A stretch of 64,000 bases of DNA from Pseudoflavonifractor sp. An44 (GCF_002161675.1 NZ_NFIH01000003.1:1-64000), one strand, 5' to 3'; shown: positions 19,421 to 27,273, counted from the first letter of the stretch. Translations and numbers: made by a program. Notes: generated by a model from the sequence alone, not told the origin.

Positions 19421-20532
19421 TCTTCCACTCCGTACTTCTCCACCAGGGCCTGGTGCTGGGCGTAGGTCTTGGTGAACTCGTGCTTCTTGGTCTCGGGGTT
19501 GAGCACATAGTAGTAGTAGCTGGTGTTCTCCGGGTTGAGAGCCGCATACAGGGCGGTCATACCGGGGTTGGAGATGGGTCCGGCGGGCAGGCCCTTGTAC
19601 AGATAGGTGTTGTAGGGGGAGTCAATGGCCTTGTCTGCCTCAGTGGGCACCTTGCCGCCGTTGAGATACACCAGGGTGGCGTCGATTTGCAGGTAGCCCT
19701 GGGTCTCGGCATTGGTGTTCTCCAGACGGTTGTAGATCACCGAGGAGATCTTGGCGTAGTCCTCGCCGTCGGTCTCCTTTTCAATCATGGAGGCGATGGT
19801 GACAATGTCGTGGAGGGAGTACTTGCTCTCCTCGTTGAACTGGTCCATATAGTCCTCCATCTTGGACTCGAAGTTCACCAGCATCTTGTTGATGACGTAC
19901 TTGGGGTCCTCACCCAGATAGAAGGTGTAGGTGTCGGGGAAGAGGTAGCCCTCCAGACGGTGGTAGTCGCCCAGGGGCAGGTCCTTGAGCCAGCTGAAGT
20001 TGTAGTCCCAGTTGGCGGACATATCCTGGAGCTGCTCCACCGTAGTGACCCCCTTCTCCTCCAGCAGCTGGAAGATCTGGTCGATGGTGTAGCCCTCCTG
20101 GATGGTGATGTCAATGGTCTGACGGGTGGACGAGGACGAACTCATGTTGGTCACCAGGGCCCGGTAGTCCATATCGGTGTTCAGCTCGTAGGTGCCCGGG
20201 GTGATCTTGTCGCTGGCGTTGGAGAACAGGCCATAGAGGTGGAAGAGGAACTTGTACTCAATGAGGCCGTTGTCCTTGAGGGAATCCACCACATCGCTGA
20301 ACTTCTCGTCGTTTTCCACCTTGACGATGGCGGAGGTGTACTCCTTGTTCAGGGCCAGCAGGTCGTTGGCCCAGATCCAGCCCACGGTGGCCAGCACGGC
20401 GGACAGACCCACCACGAACAGCACATACAGCAGGGCGCTGGCCGCCTTGGTGCGGTGGGTTTTCTTCTGGTTGCGGGAGACCCGTGGCCGTCGCTGGGGC
20501 TCCTGGGGGGCGTGGGAACGTTGTTCTGACAT
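19417..20532 (-). CDS. mltG: Endolytic murein transglycosylase MltG
   Basis: A 371-residue YceG-like protein. A Lys/Arg-rich cytosolic N terminus of about 30 residues is followed by one TM helix (about 33-55) and the extracellular LysM-like and catalytic parts. The catalytic Glu lies in TIASMIEKETDGEDY, and NRLENTNAETQGYLQIDATLVY and DSPYNTYLYKGLPAGPISNPG are typical family blocks. It cuts nascent glycan strands at the membrane and sets chain length. ATG 20532 with a GAGGAG site is preferred; a GTG four codons upstream is possible. In many Firmicutes mltG lies next to U32 genes, as here. Confidence 0.93.
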   Translation of the reverse strand: MSEQRSHAPQEPQRRPRVSRNQKKTHRTKAASALLYVLFVVGLSAVLATVGWIWANDLLALNKEYTSAIVKVENDEKFSDVVDSLKDNGLIEYKFLFHLYGLFSNASDKITPGTYELNTDMDYRALVTNMSSSSSTRQTIDITIQEGYTIDQIFQLLEEKGVTTVEQLQDMSANWDYNFSWLKDLPLGDYHRLEGYLFPDTYTFYLGEDPKYVINKMLVNFESKMEDYMDQFNEESKYSLHDIVTIASMIEKETDGEDYAKISSVIYNRLENTNAETQGYLQIDATLVYLNGGKVPTEADKAIDSPYNTYLYKGLPAGPISNPGMTALYAALNPENTSYYYYVLNPETKKHEFTKTYAQHQALVEKYGVEE

Positions 20533-20636
20533 GTCTTGTTTCACTCCTCATCAGGATAGGTTATCTGAAAAATTTCTTCTAAGGTTGGGGAACCAATCTC
20601 GCCGTGACCACATAGTATAACGCAGAAACGGGGACG

Positions 20637-20698
20637 GGCGCCGACTCCGGCGCCGCAGACCATGTGGTGTGCGGCGTCCGAGCCGGTACCTGTACCGG
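20637..20698. promoter_or_regulatory. Cluster of overlapping hairpins upstream of the Cys-rich gene
   Basis: There are three perfect stems in 62 bp: GGCGCCG/CGGCGCC (20637-20654), GCCGCA/TGCGGC (20652-20675) and CCGGTAC/GTACCGG (20683-20698). The first and second share three bases, so they compete. This lies in the 190-bp divergent gap between mltG and the small gene at 20723. It may be a regulatory leader; the role is unknown. Confidence 0.45.
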
Positions 20699-20722
20699 AA
20701 ATCTTATGTGAGGTGACTTGTT

Positions 20723-20890
20723 ATGTGTTGTGGTAACAATGGTTTCGGTGGCGGCTGCTGGTGGATCATCATCCTGGTACTCATTCTCTGCTGCTGCTGC
20801 GGTGGCGGTAACATGGGCGGCAACGGCTGTGGCTGCGGCAATGGCTGTGGCAACAACTGCGGCTGCGGCTGCAACGACGGCTGCTGCTAA
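20723..20890 (+). CDS. Cysteine/glycine-rich 55-residue membrane microprotein
   Basis: A small gene with a GAGGTGACTT site 4-10 nt before the ATG. The product has 15 cysteines and 20 glycines in 55 residues. It has a short aromatic-hydrophobic segment (WWIIILVLIL, residues 13-22) flanked by CCG and CCCCGGG, then repeated Gly-Cys-Gly and Asn-Gly-Cys units and a C-terminal GCC. Similar proteins in Clostridia have been labelled chorion-like or high-cysteine proteins only because of composition. One helix may sit in the membrane with the Cys-rich tail chelating metal or forming a cross-linked spore or surface layer; these are guesses. The codons are intact and a hairpin follows. Confidence 0.72.
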   Translation: MCCGNNGFGGGCWWIIILVLILCCCCGGGNMGGNGCGCGNGCGNNCGCGCNDGCC

Positions 20891-20908
20891 AAAGCGCACG
20901 TATCCGTT

Positions 20909-20938
20909 GGGCGGAGAGGGGACCCCTCTCCGCCCTTG
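20909..20938 (+). terminator. GC-rich hairpin between converging genes
   Basis: GGGCGGAGAGGGG and CCCCTCTCCGCCC form a perfect 13-bp stem with almost no T-run. It is probably a terminator or mRNA end for the Cys-rich gene and the converging folate gene. Confidence 0.6.
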
Positions 20939-20945
20939 GCGTTTG

Positions 20946-21473
20946 TCAGGCGTCGGTGAGTACCAGCTGCACCGGCACGTCGTACTCGGCGTGGGGCAGC
21001 TGCTCCTGGAATCGGTCGGCGGGACACACGGACACGGTGAACCCGGTATAGCCCTTCAGCCACCGGTCGTAGTAGCCGCCGCCCTGGCCCAGGCGGTATC
21101 CCGCCCGGTCACACATCATGTTGGGCACCAGCACCACGTCCACGTCCTCCTGGGGGACGATGGGGCACACCCCGTCCGGCTCCGGAATGCCGTAGTGGTT
21201 GGGGATGAGCTGGTCCTGGCTGGTGATGATACGGGCTTCCATTTTCCGCTGGGGCAGACACACCGGAAGGGCCACCCGCTTGCCCATGGCCAGAAGCTGG
21301 TCAATGAGGGCGGTGGTGTCCGGCTCCCGACCCACGCCGTAGAAGACCATCACGGTGTGGGCCGCTTCCACCTGGGGCAGAGCCAGAAACTGCTCCAACA
21401 GGTGGGGGACATTGGCACGGGGAAGGGCTGCGGCCTGCCGGCGCAGCCGCTCCTTGAGCTCCTGGGGGGTCAT
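20946..21473 (-). CDS. 5-formyltetrahydrofolate cyclo-ligase
   Basis: A 175-residue cytosolic enzyme converting 5-formyl-THF and ATP to 5,10-methenyl-THF, returning the storage form to the one-carbon pool. It has the basic N-terminal helix (ELKERLRRQAAAL), the PVCLPQRKMEARII strand region, and the family signature DRAGYRLGQGGGYYDRWL near residues 125-142, which binds ATP and folate. The length is normal. It overlaps the upstream DJ-1 gene by four bases (ATGA) and probably forms a transcript with tmk and DJ-1. Confidence 0.93.
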   Translation of the reverse strand: MTPQELKERLRRQAAALPRANVPHLLEQFLALPQVEAAHTVMVFYGVGREPDTTALIDQLLAMGKRVALPVCLPQRKMEARIITSQDQLIPNHYGIPEPDGVCPIVPQEDVDVVLVPNMMCDRAGYRLGQGGGYYDRWLKGYTGFTVSVCPADRFQEQLPHAEYDVPVQLVLTDA

Positions 21474-22027
21474 GCCATGTAGTGAATGGCGTTCTGGACC
21501 TGGCGGGCCACGTCAGCCCCAGAAAGAGCGGTGAGCAGAGCCAGACCGAAGTCGAAGCTGGACCCGGCGGCCCGTCCGGTGATGAGGTGTCCCTCCACCA
21601 CGAAAGGCTCCGTCATACAGGGCTCCACGCCCGCCTTCACCAGCTCCCCCTCCATGCCGGGGTAGCACACGGCCTTTCCTCCGGCGGGGATGAGCCCGGC
21701 CCGGGCCAGCAGGGTGGGGGCGGCGCAGATGGCGGTGAGCCACACCTGGGAATCGGCAGCGGCCTGGCGGATGAGGGCCATGGCGGCCTCGCTGTGCTCC
21801 AGGGCGTCCACACCACCCAGACCGCCGGGGAGCATCACCATGTCGCCGGGAGCCAGGGTCACCTCGGCCAGGGCCACGTCGGTGGTGACGGTGACACCCT
21901 GGGCGCTTTGGACGGTGGGGCCAGTGACACCCACCAGGGACACGGGCACATTGCCCCGGCGCAGCACGTCGGCGGGGGCCAAGGCCTCAGCGGTTTCAAA
22001 ACCAGTGGCTAACAGAATGTAAACCAT
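21470..22027 (-). CDS. DJ-1/PfpI family protein
   Basis: A 185-residue protein of the DJ-1/YajL branch of the class I amidotransferase-like fold. The nucleophile elbow TAICAAPTLLARAGL places the reactive Cys at residue 101, and the conserved Glu lies in ETAEA near residues 11-15. DJ-1 relatives have been linked to glyoxal detoxification, protein or nucleotide deglycation and redox sensing; which applies here is not decided by sequence. It is 13 bp downstream of tmk and overlaps the folate gene, so it is part of a three-gene operon. Confidence 0.9.
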   Translation of the reverse strand: MVYILLATGFETAEALAPADVLRRGNVPVSLVGVTGPTVQSAQGVTVTTDVALAEVTLAPGDMVMLPGGLGGVDALEHSEAAMALIRQAAADSQVWLTAICAAPTLLARAGLIPAGGKAVCYPGMEGELVKAGVEPCMTEPFVVEGHLITGRAAGSSFDFGLALLTALSGADVARQVQNAIHYMA

Positions 22028-22040
22028 GATATCGTCCTCC

Positions 22041-22703
22041 TTATTCCAAAATCAGTTGCATAATTTCCTCATGAATGGCCTCTACGCCGCGCAGCTGGCC
22101 CTGGTCGTTGACACAGGAGATGCGCTTCCAGCCGTAGAGCTGGGCGGCCTGAGCGGCGGCCTGGGCGCAGGCAGTGAGGTAGTTGTTGTCCTCCTCGTGG
22201 ATGTCCGCCTGGGTGTGGGTCGCCGCCTCCCGGCGGCGGAGGTTGGCCACCGCCAGATGGGTGGGCATATCCAGCCAGATCACCTGGTCGGGGCTGGGCA
22301 GGCCCATGCGCTGGTACTCCAAATCAAAGAGCCAGTGGAAAAACGCCTCCCGCTGGTCCTCCGGCAGCTTGGAGGCCTGATGCACGGCGTTGGAGGTGGT
22401 GTAACGGTCCATCACCATCAGTCCTCCAGCTTCATAATAGGCCCCCCACTCCTGCTTGTACCCGGCGTACCGGTCCACAGCAAAGAAGGTGGAGGCGGCA
22501 TAGGCGTTGACATCGTCGGGATGGGAGCCGAAGGCGCCCCCCAGATACATCCGCACCAGGGCCGAGGATTCCTCCCGGTAGCGGGGATAGACGGTGGTAC
22601 GGAATTCCCGCCCCGCCTCATTCAGTGCCTGACAGCACAGTTGAAATTGGGTGGACTTTCCCGAGCCGTCCGTTCCCTCAAACACGATCAGTTTTCCAGC
22701 CAT
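22041..22703 (-). CDS. tmk: Thymidylate kinase
   Basis: A 220-residue P-loop kinase phosphorylating dTMP to dTDP. The P-loop FEGTDGSGKST lies at about residues 8-18, the DRY-type motif is VMDRYTTSNAVHQ, and the lid-region arginines are in NLRRREA. The stretch after the P-loop is somewhat unusual for a housekeeping Tmk (TVYPRYREESSALVRMYLGG, typical of a clostridial sub-branch), so a deoxynucleoside-kinase-like variant is possible. The start at 22703 is fixed by AAGGAGGT seven bases upstream. It is first in an operon with DJ-1 and 5-FCL. Confidence 0.87.
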   Translation of the reverse strand: MAGKLIVFEGTDGSGKSTQFQLCCQALNEAGREFRTTVYPRYREESSALVRMYLGGAFGSHPDDVNAYAASTFFAVDRYAGYKQEWGAYYEAGGLMVMDRYTTSNAVHQASKLPEDQREAFFHWLFDLEYQRMGLPSPDQVIWLDMPTHLAVANLRRREAATHTQADIHEEDNNYLTACAQAAAQAAQLYGWKRISCVNDQGQLRGVEAIHEEIMQLILE

Positions 22704-22740
22704 GGGGCTGACCTCCTTGGGCATACCTATCTATATCTCG

Positions 22741-22917
22741 AACATGCCAGCATTTTCTCGAGGGGGATGCAGCCCGCTGCATGCACAATTGGGTCAAAGG
22801 GCGACCCAATTCCACACTGGCGGGCTGAGCAGTGTATTTTCCCATGCGCATGTCCTGGGAAAATACGTGATTTCAATTTATTTTCCCATCTGCGGATGGG
22901 AAAACTCTGCCGAGGGC
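22741..22917. repeat. Repeat family B, copy 3 (inverted relative to copies 1, 2 and 4)
   Basis: Read on the minus strand it has hairpin 1 CCCATC/GATGGG, hairpin 2 GTATTTTCCCA/TGGGAAAATAC, hairpin 3 AATTGGGTC/GACCCAATT and the outer stem CAGCCCGC/GCGGGCTG. The final hairpin is AAAATGC/GCAT with a shortened right arm. It lies between tmk and the ABC operon promoter. Confidence 0.8.
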
Positions 22918-23060
22918 TGCTGGGTGATGCGAGATGATGGGGCTTCTTTACCATGAAGTTTTTTGGCAATCTACCATTGAACAGTATATCATACTCCCAT
23001 GGGAAAGTCCATGCCCGGCCAAGTTGTTTCCCTTTCGTTCACAAATGTGTAAATCCCCCC

Positions 23061-23089
23061 TTGACATCAATGCATTAAAGCATTATACT
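23061..23089 (+). promoter_or_regulatory. Promoter with an internal palindrome, ABC operon
   Basis: A perfect TTGACA (23061-23066) and TATACT (23084-23089) have a 17-bp spacer. The spacer holds the palindrome AATGC-ATTAAA-GCATT (23069-23084), reaching the first base of the -10, a plausible repressor operator. The transcript start would be near 23096. Confidence 0.75.
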
Positions 23090-23180
23090 GTTTGCAACGA
23101 GCCGGGAGGCTCTTTGTTCAGACTCAGACACTTTGATGGCTAAAAGCGTTGAAGTGCCCATTTGGATAGGAGGAAGGAAC

Positions 23181-24173
23181 ATGAAACACAGTTGGAGAGC
23201 AGGCGCAGCGCTGTTGGCGCTGACCATGGCAGCGGGACTGGCAGGCTGCGGCGGCCAGACTTCCCAGAAGACCCAGTCCGGCGGGGAGAAGGACAGCTAT
23301 ACCATCGGTATTGTGCAGCTGACCCCCCACGAGGCGCTGGACCAGGCCACCAAAGGGTTCCAGGACGCGTTAAAGGAGGCGTTTGGGGATAAGGTGACCT
23401 TTGATCTGGAGTACGCCGCCAACGACCCCGCCACCTGTGCCACCATCGCCAACACCTTTGTCTCCAGCGGGGTGGACCTCATCATGGCCAACGCCTCCTC
23501 TGCCTTGCAGGCGGCGGCCTCTGCCACCGGGGATATCCCGGTGCTGGGCACCTCAGTGACCGAGTACGGCGTGGCGTTGAAAATTGACGACTTCTCCGGC
23601 ACCGTGGGCACCAACGTCTCCGGTACCTCCGACCTGGCCCCCCTGGACCAGCAGGCGGCCATGATTCAGGAGTGGTGTCCCGAGGCCAAGACGGTGGGCC
23701 TGCTTTACTGCTCCGGGGAGCCCAACAGCCAGTACCAGGTGGACACCGTCCAGGAGCATCTGGAGGAGCTGGGCTACACCTGCACCCAGTACGCCTTCTC
23801 CGACTCCAACGACATGGCGGCGGTGACTCAGACGGCGGCGGACAACAGCGACGTCATCTACGTGCCCACCGACAATACCGTGGCCTCCAACGCCTCCATC
23901 GTGGATAACATCTGCCGCCCCGCCAAGATCCCCGTCTTCGCCGGAGAGCAGGGCATTTGCAAGGGCTGCGGCGTGGCCACTCTGTCCATCAGCTACTATG
24001 ACCTGGGCGTCACCACCGGCGAGATGGCGGTGAAGGTGCTCCGTGGGGAGGCGGACATCTCCCAGATGCCCATTGAGTACGCCCCCCAGTTCACCAAGAT
24101 GTACAACCAGGACATCTGCGACGACCTGAAGCTGACGCCCCCGGAGGGCTACACTGCCATTGAAGCAGAATAA
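23181..24173 (+). CDS. ABC transporter substrate-binding lipoprotein (TrpX type, PF04392-like)
   Basis: A 330-residue lipoprotein with a lipobox at LAGC, Cys 23. The mature part is a two-lobe binding protein with YTIGIVQLTPHEALDQATKGF at its start, TVGTNVSGTSDLAP in the middle and GVTTGEMAVKVLRGEADISQMPIEY near the end, typical of the family that includes TrpX and other amino-acid or uncharacterised ligands. The start at 23181 has AGGAGGAA upstream; an earlier in-frame ATG at 23133 would bury the signal peptide. It heads a three-gene operon with permease and ATPase. Tryptophan is a possible ligand, but no T-box is seen upstream, so the ligand is left open. Confidence 0.87.
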   Translation: MKHSWRAGAALLALTMAAGLAGCGGQTSQKTQSGGEKDSYTIGIVQLTPHEALDQATKGFQDALKEAFGDKVTFDLEYAANDPATCATIANTFVSSGVDLIMANASSALQAAASATGDIPVLGTSVTEYGVALKIDDFSGTVGTNVSGTSDLAPLDQQAAMIQEWCPEAKTVGLLYCSGEPNSQYQVDTVQEHLEELGYTCTQYAFSDSNDMAAVTQTAADNSDVIYVPTDNTVASNASIVDNICRPAKIPVFAGEQGICKGCGVATLSISYYDLGVTTGEMAVKVLRGEADISQMPIEYAPQFTKMYNQDICDDLKLTPPEGYTAIEAE

Positions 24174-24187
24174 GAGAATACATCAGC

Positions 24188-24217
24188 AAGAGAGCGGGGG
24201 AACCCCCTCGCTCTCTT
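24188..24217 (+). terminator. Intra-operon hairpin
   Basis: AAGAGAGCGGGGG and CCCCCTCGCTCTCTT form a strong stem followed by TGTGTCTTG rather than a pure T-run. It lies between the binding-protein and permease genes and probably lets the binding protein be made in excess by stabilising the upstream mRNA or by partial termination. Confidence 0.6.
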
Positions 24218-24244
24218 GTGTCTTGATTGCAAGGAGGAACAACC

Positions 24245-25198
24245 ATGCTGGATTTTCTCAACGCCCTGCCAGGGGCGGTCTCCCAGGGCCTGATCTGGGG
24301 CATTATGGCCATTGGCGTCTACCTCACCTATAAGATTCTGGATATTGCCGACCTCACCGTGGACGGCTCCTTCTGCACCGGAGGTGCGGTGTTCGTAGTG
24401 CTCTTCTCCCAGGGAATCAACCTGTGGGTGGCGCTGCTGGCGGCCACGGCGTCGGGCATGGCTGCGGGGCTGGTCACCGGACTGCTCCACACTGTGTGCG
24501 GCATTCCCGCCATTCTGGCCGGAATTTTGACCCAGCTGGGGCTGTGGTCGGTGAACCTGGCCATCATGTCCATGAAGGCCAATGTGGCCTTGAATATCAT
24601 CAACCCCGACGTGCTCAACAAGCTGCTGGTGTCCCTGCGCTTTGTTCAGGACGTGGGGAAGGGCACCCGCCCCTTCTATCAGCACCCCATCTTTGTGGTG
24701 GGTGTGGTCACGGTGGTCATCATCGCGATTTTGTACTGGTTCTTCGGCACGGAGCTGGGCTGCTCCATCCGTGCCACCGGCGCCAACCAGGCCATGGCCC
24801 GGGCCCAGGGCATCAACACCCGGCTCAACCAGGTGCTGGGCCTGATGATCTCCAACGGCTTGGTGGCCCTGTCCGGGGCCCTGCTGAGCCAGTACCAGGG
24901 CTTTGCCGACGCCAACATGGGCCGGGGCGCCATCGTCATCGGTCTGGCCGCCGTCATCATCGGTGAGGTGCTCTTCTCCAAGCTCTTCCGCAACTTCGGT
25001 TTGAAGCTGCTGGCGGTGTCCATCGGCGCCATCATCTACTACATGGTCATCCAACTGGTGCTGTCTCTGAACCTTATGGACTCCAACTACCTCAAGCTGC
25101 TGTCTGCGGTGGTGGTGGCCGTGTTCCTGTCGGTGCCCTACTGGAAGGGCAAGTACTTTGCCAAGCCTGTGAAGCGGGGAGGTGTGAACCGTGCTTAA
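24245..25198 (+). CDS. ABC transporter permease (TrpY type)
   Basis: A 317-residue membrane protein with about eight to nine hydrophobic segments of the branched-chain/ribose-type permease fold. Conserved family blocks are LTYKILDIADLTVDGSF near residues 28-44 and CSIRATGANQAMARAQGINT near 175-195, which contacts the ATPase. It pairs with the binding lipoprotein upstream and the ATPase downstream. The ATG at 24245 follows AAGGAGGAACA. The next gene starts eight bases before its stop. Confidence 0.9.
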   Translation: MLDFLNALPGAVSQGLIWGIMAIGVYLTYKILDIADLTVDGSFCTGGAVFVVLFSQGINLWVALLAATASGMAAGLVTGLLHTVCGIPAILAGILTQLGLWSVNLAIMSMKANVALNIINPDVLNKLLVSLRFVQDVGKGTRPFYQHPIFVVGVVTVVIIAILYWFFGTELGCSIRATGANQAMARAQGINTRLNQVLGLMISNGLVALSGALLSQYQGFADANMGRGAIVIGLAAVIIGEVLFSKLFRNFGLKLLAVSIGAIIYYMVIQLVLSLNLMDSNYLKLLSAVVVAVFLSVPYWKGKYFAKPVKRGGVNRA

Positions 25199-25985
25199 GA
25201 TTGAGAGTATCTACAAGACCTTCAACGCCGGGACGGTGAACGAGAAGACCGCCCTCAACGGCGTGTCCCTCCACCTGAAGGAAGGGGACTTTGTCACCGT
25301 CATCGGCGGCAACGGAGCGGGCAAATCCACCCTCCTCAACGCCGTGGCCGGGGTGTGGCCGGCGGACGAGGGCACCATCACCATCGGCGGGGTGGACGTG
25401 ACCCGTCTGCCCGAGCACAAGCGGGCCCGCTACATTGGCCGGGTGTTCCAGGACCCCATGATGGGCACCGCCGCCACCATGCAAATTGAGGAGAATCTGG
25501 CTCTGGCCGCCCGCCGGGGCAAGCGCCGTTTTCTGGGCGCTGGCATCACCAAGGCGGAGCGGGAGGAGTACCGGGAGATGCTCAAGCTGCTGGACCTGGG
25601 ACTGGAGGACCGCATGACCTCCAAGGTGGGGCTGCTCTCCGGCGGCCAGCGCCAGGCCCTGACCCTTTTGATGGCCAGCCTGGTGAAGCCCAAGTTGCTG
25701 CTCTTGGACGAGCACACCGCCGCTCTGGACCCCAAGACGGCGGCCAAGGTGCTCGCTGCCACCGAGACCATCGTGCAGCGGGACCACCTCACCACCCTGA
25801 TGATTACCCACAACATGCGAGACGCCATTGCCCACGGCAACCGACTCATCATGATGTACGAGGGCCGGGTGGCTCTGGATATCTCCGGGGAGGAGAAGAA
25901 AAAACTCACCGTGGAGGACCTGCTGGCCAAGTTTGGCCAGGCCACCGGGTCCGACGAGGCGGACGACAAGCTGCTGCTGGGATAA
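25191..25985 (+). CDS. ABC transporter ATP-binding protein (TrpZ type)
   Basis: A 264-residue ABC ATPase. Walker A is GGNGAGKST near residues 42-50, the signature is LSGGQRQALTLLMASL, and Walker B runs into LLLLDEHTAALDPKTA; the DEHTAALDP form is characteristic of this uptake family. The H-loop is MITHNMRDAI. The start is a GTG at 25191, overlapping the permease end, with GGGGAGG upstream. It energises uptake of the ligand of the operon's lipoprotein. A strong terminator follows. Confidence 0.92.
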   Translation: MLKIESIYKTFNAGTVNEKTALNGVSLHLKEGDFVTVIGGNGAGKSTLLNAVAGVWPADEGTITIGGVDVTRLPEHKRARYIGRVFQDPMMGTAATMQIEENLALAARRGKRRFLGAGITKAEREEYREMLKLLDLGLEDRMTSKVGLLSGGQRQALTLLMASLVKPKLLLLDEHTAALDPKTAAKVLAATETIVQRDHLTTLMITHNMRDAIAHGNRLIMMYEGRVALDISGEEKKKLTVEDLLAKFGQATGSDEADDKLLLG

Positions 25986-26026
25986 CAAAAAGGCCGCCTG
26001 TGGCATGTCCACAGGCGGCCTTTTGT
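25986..26026 (+). terminator. Intrinsic terminator of the ABC operon
   Basis: AAAAAGGCCGCCTGTGG and CCACAGGCGGCCTTTT form a 16-bp stem with a small loop and T-run. Confidence 0.92.
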
Positions 26027-26048
26027 AATGAAAAATAGTCGTAACCAT

Positions 26049-26260
26049 TGATGGACTTCTTGGGCATCTGGCGTAGGGGAGGGGCTTGCCCCTCCCGAAT
26101 CCCCCAGGGCAAGGCCAGGGTAGACACGGGCCGGGCAAGCCACGGCCCCTACCACCGTCTGCCGGGAATCCGACGTTATATAAATCCGTGCCGCTCTGGC
26201 GGCACACCACACCTATTCACTATTACCTATTACTTCTTACTTTCCAAAAATCCCGGGCAG
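26049..26260. repeat. Intergenic mosaic of small repeats
   Basis: There is no gene in this stretch. It holds a hairpin GGGAGGGGC/GCCCCTCCC with flank GGCGTAGGG (a related copy is near 53605), a GGGCCG...CGGCCC segment, and from about 26186 an ATCCGTGCCGC...GCGGCACACC hairpin followed by TATTCACTATTACCTATTAC. The last unit is present in inverted orientation at 29306-29372. Confidence 0.5.
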
Positions 26261-26305
26261 GCAGTAGAAGTTAGTGAATAGGGAAGAGGGAAAAAGGAAT
26301 AAGTA

Positions 26306-26337
26306 AAAATCCCGAACGCATTCGCATTCGGGATTTT
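26306..26337 (-). terminator. Terminator of the tRNA-Thr/tRNA-Tyr transcript
   Basis: On the minus strand ATCCCGAATGC and GCGTTCGGGAT arms are followed by TTTTTAC. The hairpin is related to those at 29759 and 29817. Confidence 0.8.
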
Positions 26338-26422
26338 TGGTGGAGGAGGATGGATTCGAACCATCGAAGTCGAAGACAACAGATTTACAGTCTGCCCCCT
26401 TTGGCCACTTGGGTACTCCTCC
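26338..26422 (-). tRNA. tRNA-Tyr (anticodon GTA)
   Basis: An 85-nt class II tRNA with the 7-bp acceptor stem GGAGGAG/CTCCTCC, anticodon loop ACTGTAAAT, a long variable arm, the T-loop GGTTCGAATCC and an encoded CCA end. Confidence 0.95.
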
Positions 26423-26441
26423 ATATGAAATTGTAGAAACG

Positions 26442-26517
26442 TGGAGCTGGTGGACGGATTCGAACCCCCGACCTGCTGATTACAAATCAGCTGCTCTACC
26501 AGCTGAGCTACACCAGC
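26442..26517 (-). tRNA. tRNA-Thr (anticodon TGT)
   Basis: A 76-nt tRNA with acceptor GCTGGTG/CACCAGC, D-arm GCTCAGCTGGTAGAGC, anticodon loop TTTGTAA giving TGT, T-arm GGGGGTTCGAATCC and encoded CCA. It is transcribed before tRNA-Tyr from the same promoter. Confidence 0.95.
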
Positions 26518-26549
26518 GTGTGTGGCACATCACGTTTGCAGCGAAGATT

Positions 26550-26578
26550 ATTATAGCAGGGGTCCCCCCTATTGTCAA
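26550..26578 (-). promoter_or_regulatory. Consensus promoter of the tRNA operon
   Basis: On the minus strand a perfect TTGACA and a perfect TATAAT are separated by 17 bp, as expected for a stable RNA promoter. Confidence 0.88.
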
Positions 26579-26649
26579 CATGTTTTCTCAAAAAAATGAA
26601 AGTTTTTTTCAGCAGCCCCGGAACCCCCGGTCCCGGGGCTGTCATCGCC

Positions 26650-27273
26650 TTATTTCTCGCAGGCTCCAATGAGCTCCTTGGCGTAGGGCAGGGTGAGAAT
26701 CACGTCACACAGGGTGTGCCACTCGTCCAGCTTGTGATTGCGCCGGGCATAGTAGATGTTGGCCAGCACCTCATAGTTGAGGGTGACGGTGCGCATCTGA
26801 TTGTAGCTGGAGGGGAGCAGCTGGATGAGGTCATACCAGTGGGTCTTGTCCTTGGTCTCCAGATAGCGGTTGCGCACCTGCTCTAAGTAGGCGATGGTGC
26901 CGTCGAAGTGGGCCAGGGTTTCAGGGGTCATGTGGTCACAGCTGAAGTCGCTGCGCTCAAAGGCCTTGGCGTGGATTTTGTGCATGGTAGAGGTGGAGTT
27001 GGCCACGGTGCCCACCTTGTAGGTGTCAAACTCCTTCCACCAGTACATGGGGGCGGTGATGTCCATGGACACCATGATCTGACGGATGAACTTCCGGTGG
27101 TCGGTGCCAGCCGAGCATAGGCGTTGGGCCAGGCCAAGGTCGTTTTCACCCAGAATGTAGTTGCCCTGCTCGTCGTAGTGGCTGTCGCTGCGGGCCCAGC
27201 TGTTCAGGGGATTGCGGGCGCCCCGCATGGCGTTTTCCAGATTCATCACACTGATATGGTCAACGGTAAGCAT
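26650..27273 (-). CDS. Uncharacterised protein with distant ThyX-like features
   Basis: A 207-residue cytosolic protein. The order of elements recalls flavin-dependent thymidylate synthase: an early RxLCSAGTDHRKFIRQI block, then an Asn-Ser-Thr stretch (VGTVANSTSTMHK) where ThyX has its RHR motif and NE-S-RY, and a C-terminal LPSSYNQMRTVTLNYEVLAN and ARRNHKLDEWHTL where ThyX has LP...N.R.L.HF. The canonical ThyX motif itself is not present, so catalysis is doubtful. The start at 27273 has an AGGAGG site; an upstream start at 27330 lacks one. I rate the relation as suggestive only; a hypothetical protein of clostridial or phage origin is the safe label. Confidence 0.6.
   Translation of the reverse strand: MLTVDHISVMNLENAMRGARNPLNSWARSDSHYDEQGNYILGENDLGLAQRLCSAGTDHRKFIRQIMVSMDITAPMYWWKEFDTYKVGTVANSTSTMHKIHAKAFERSDFSCDHMTPETLAHFDGTIAYLEQVRNRYLETKDKTHWYDLIQLLPSSYNQMRTVTLNYEVLANIYYARRNHKLDEWHTLCDVILTLPYAKELIGACEK

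Noticed and set aside
22926-23060. T-box or riboswitch upstream of the TrpX-like operon
   Set aside because: No AGGGTGGNACCGCG-like sequence or terminator was found; only a promoter with a palindrome is visible.
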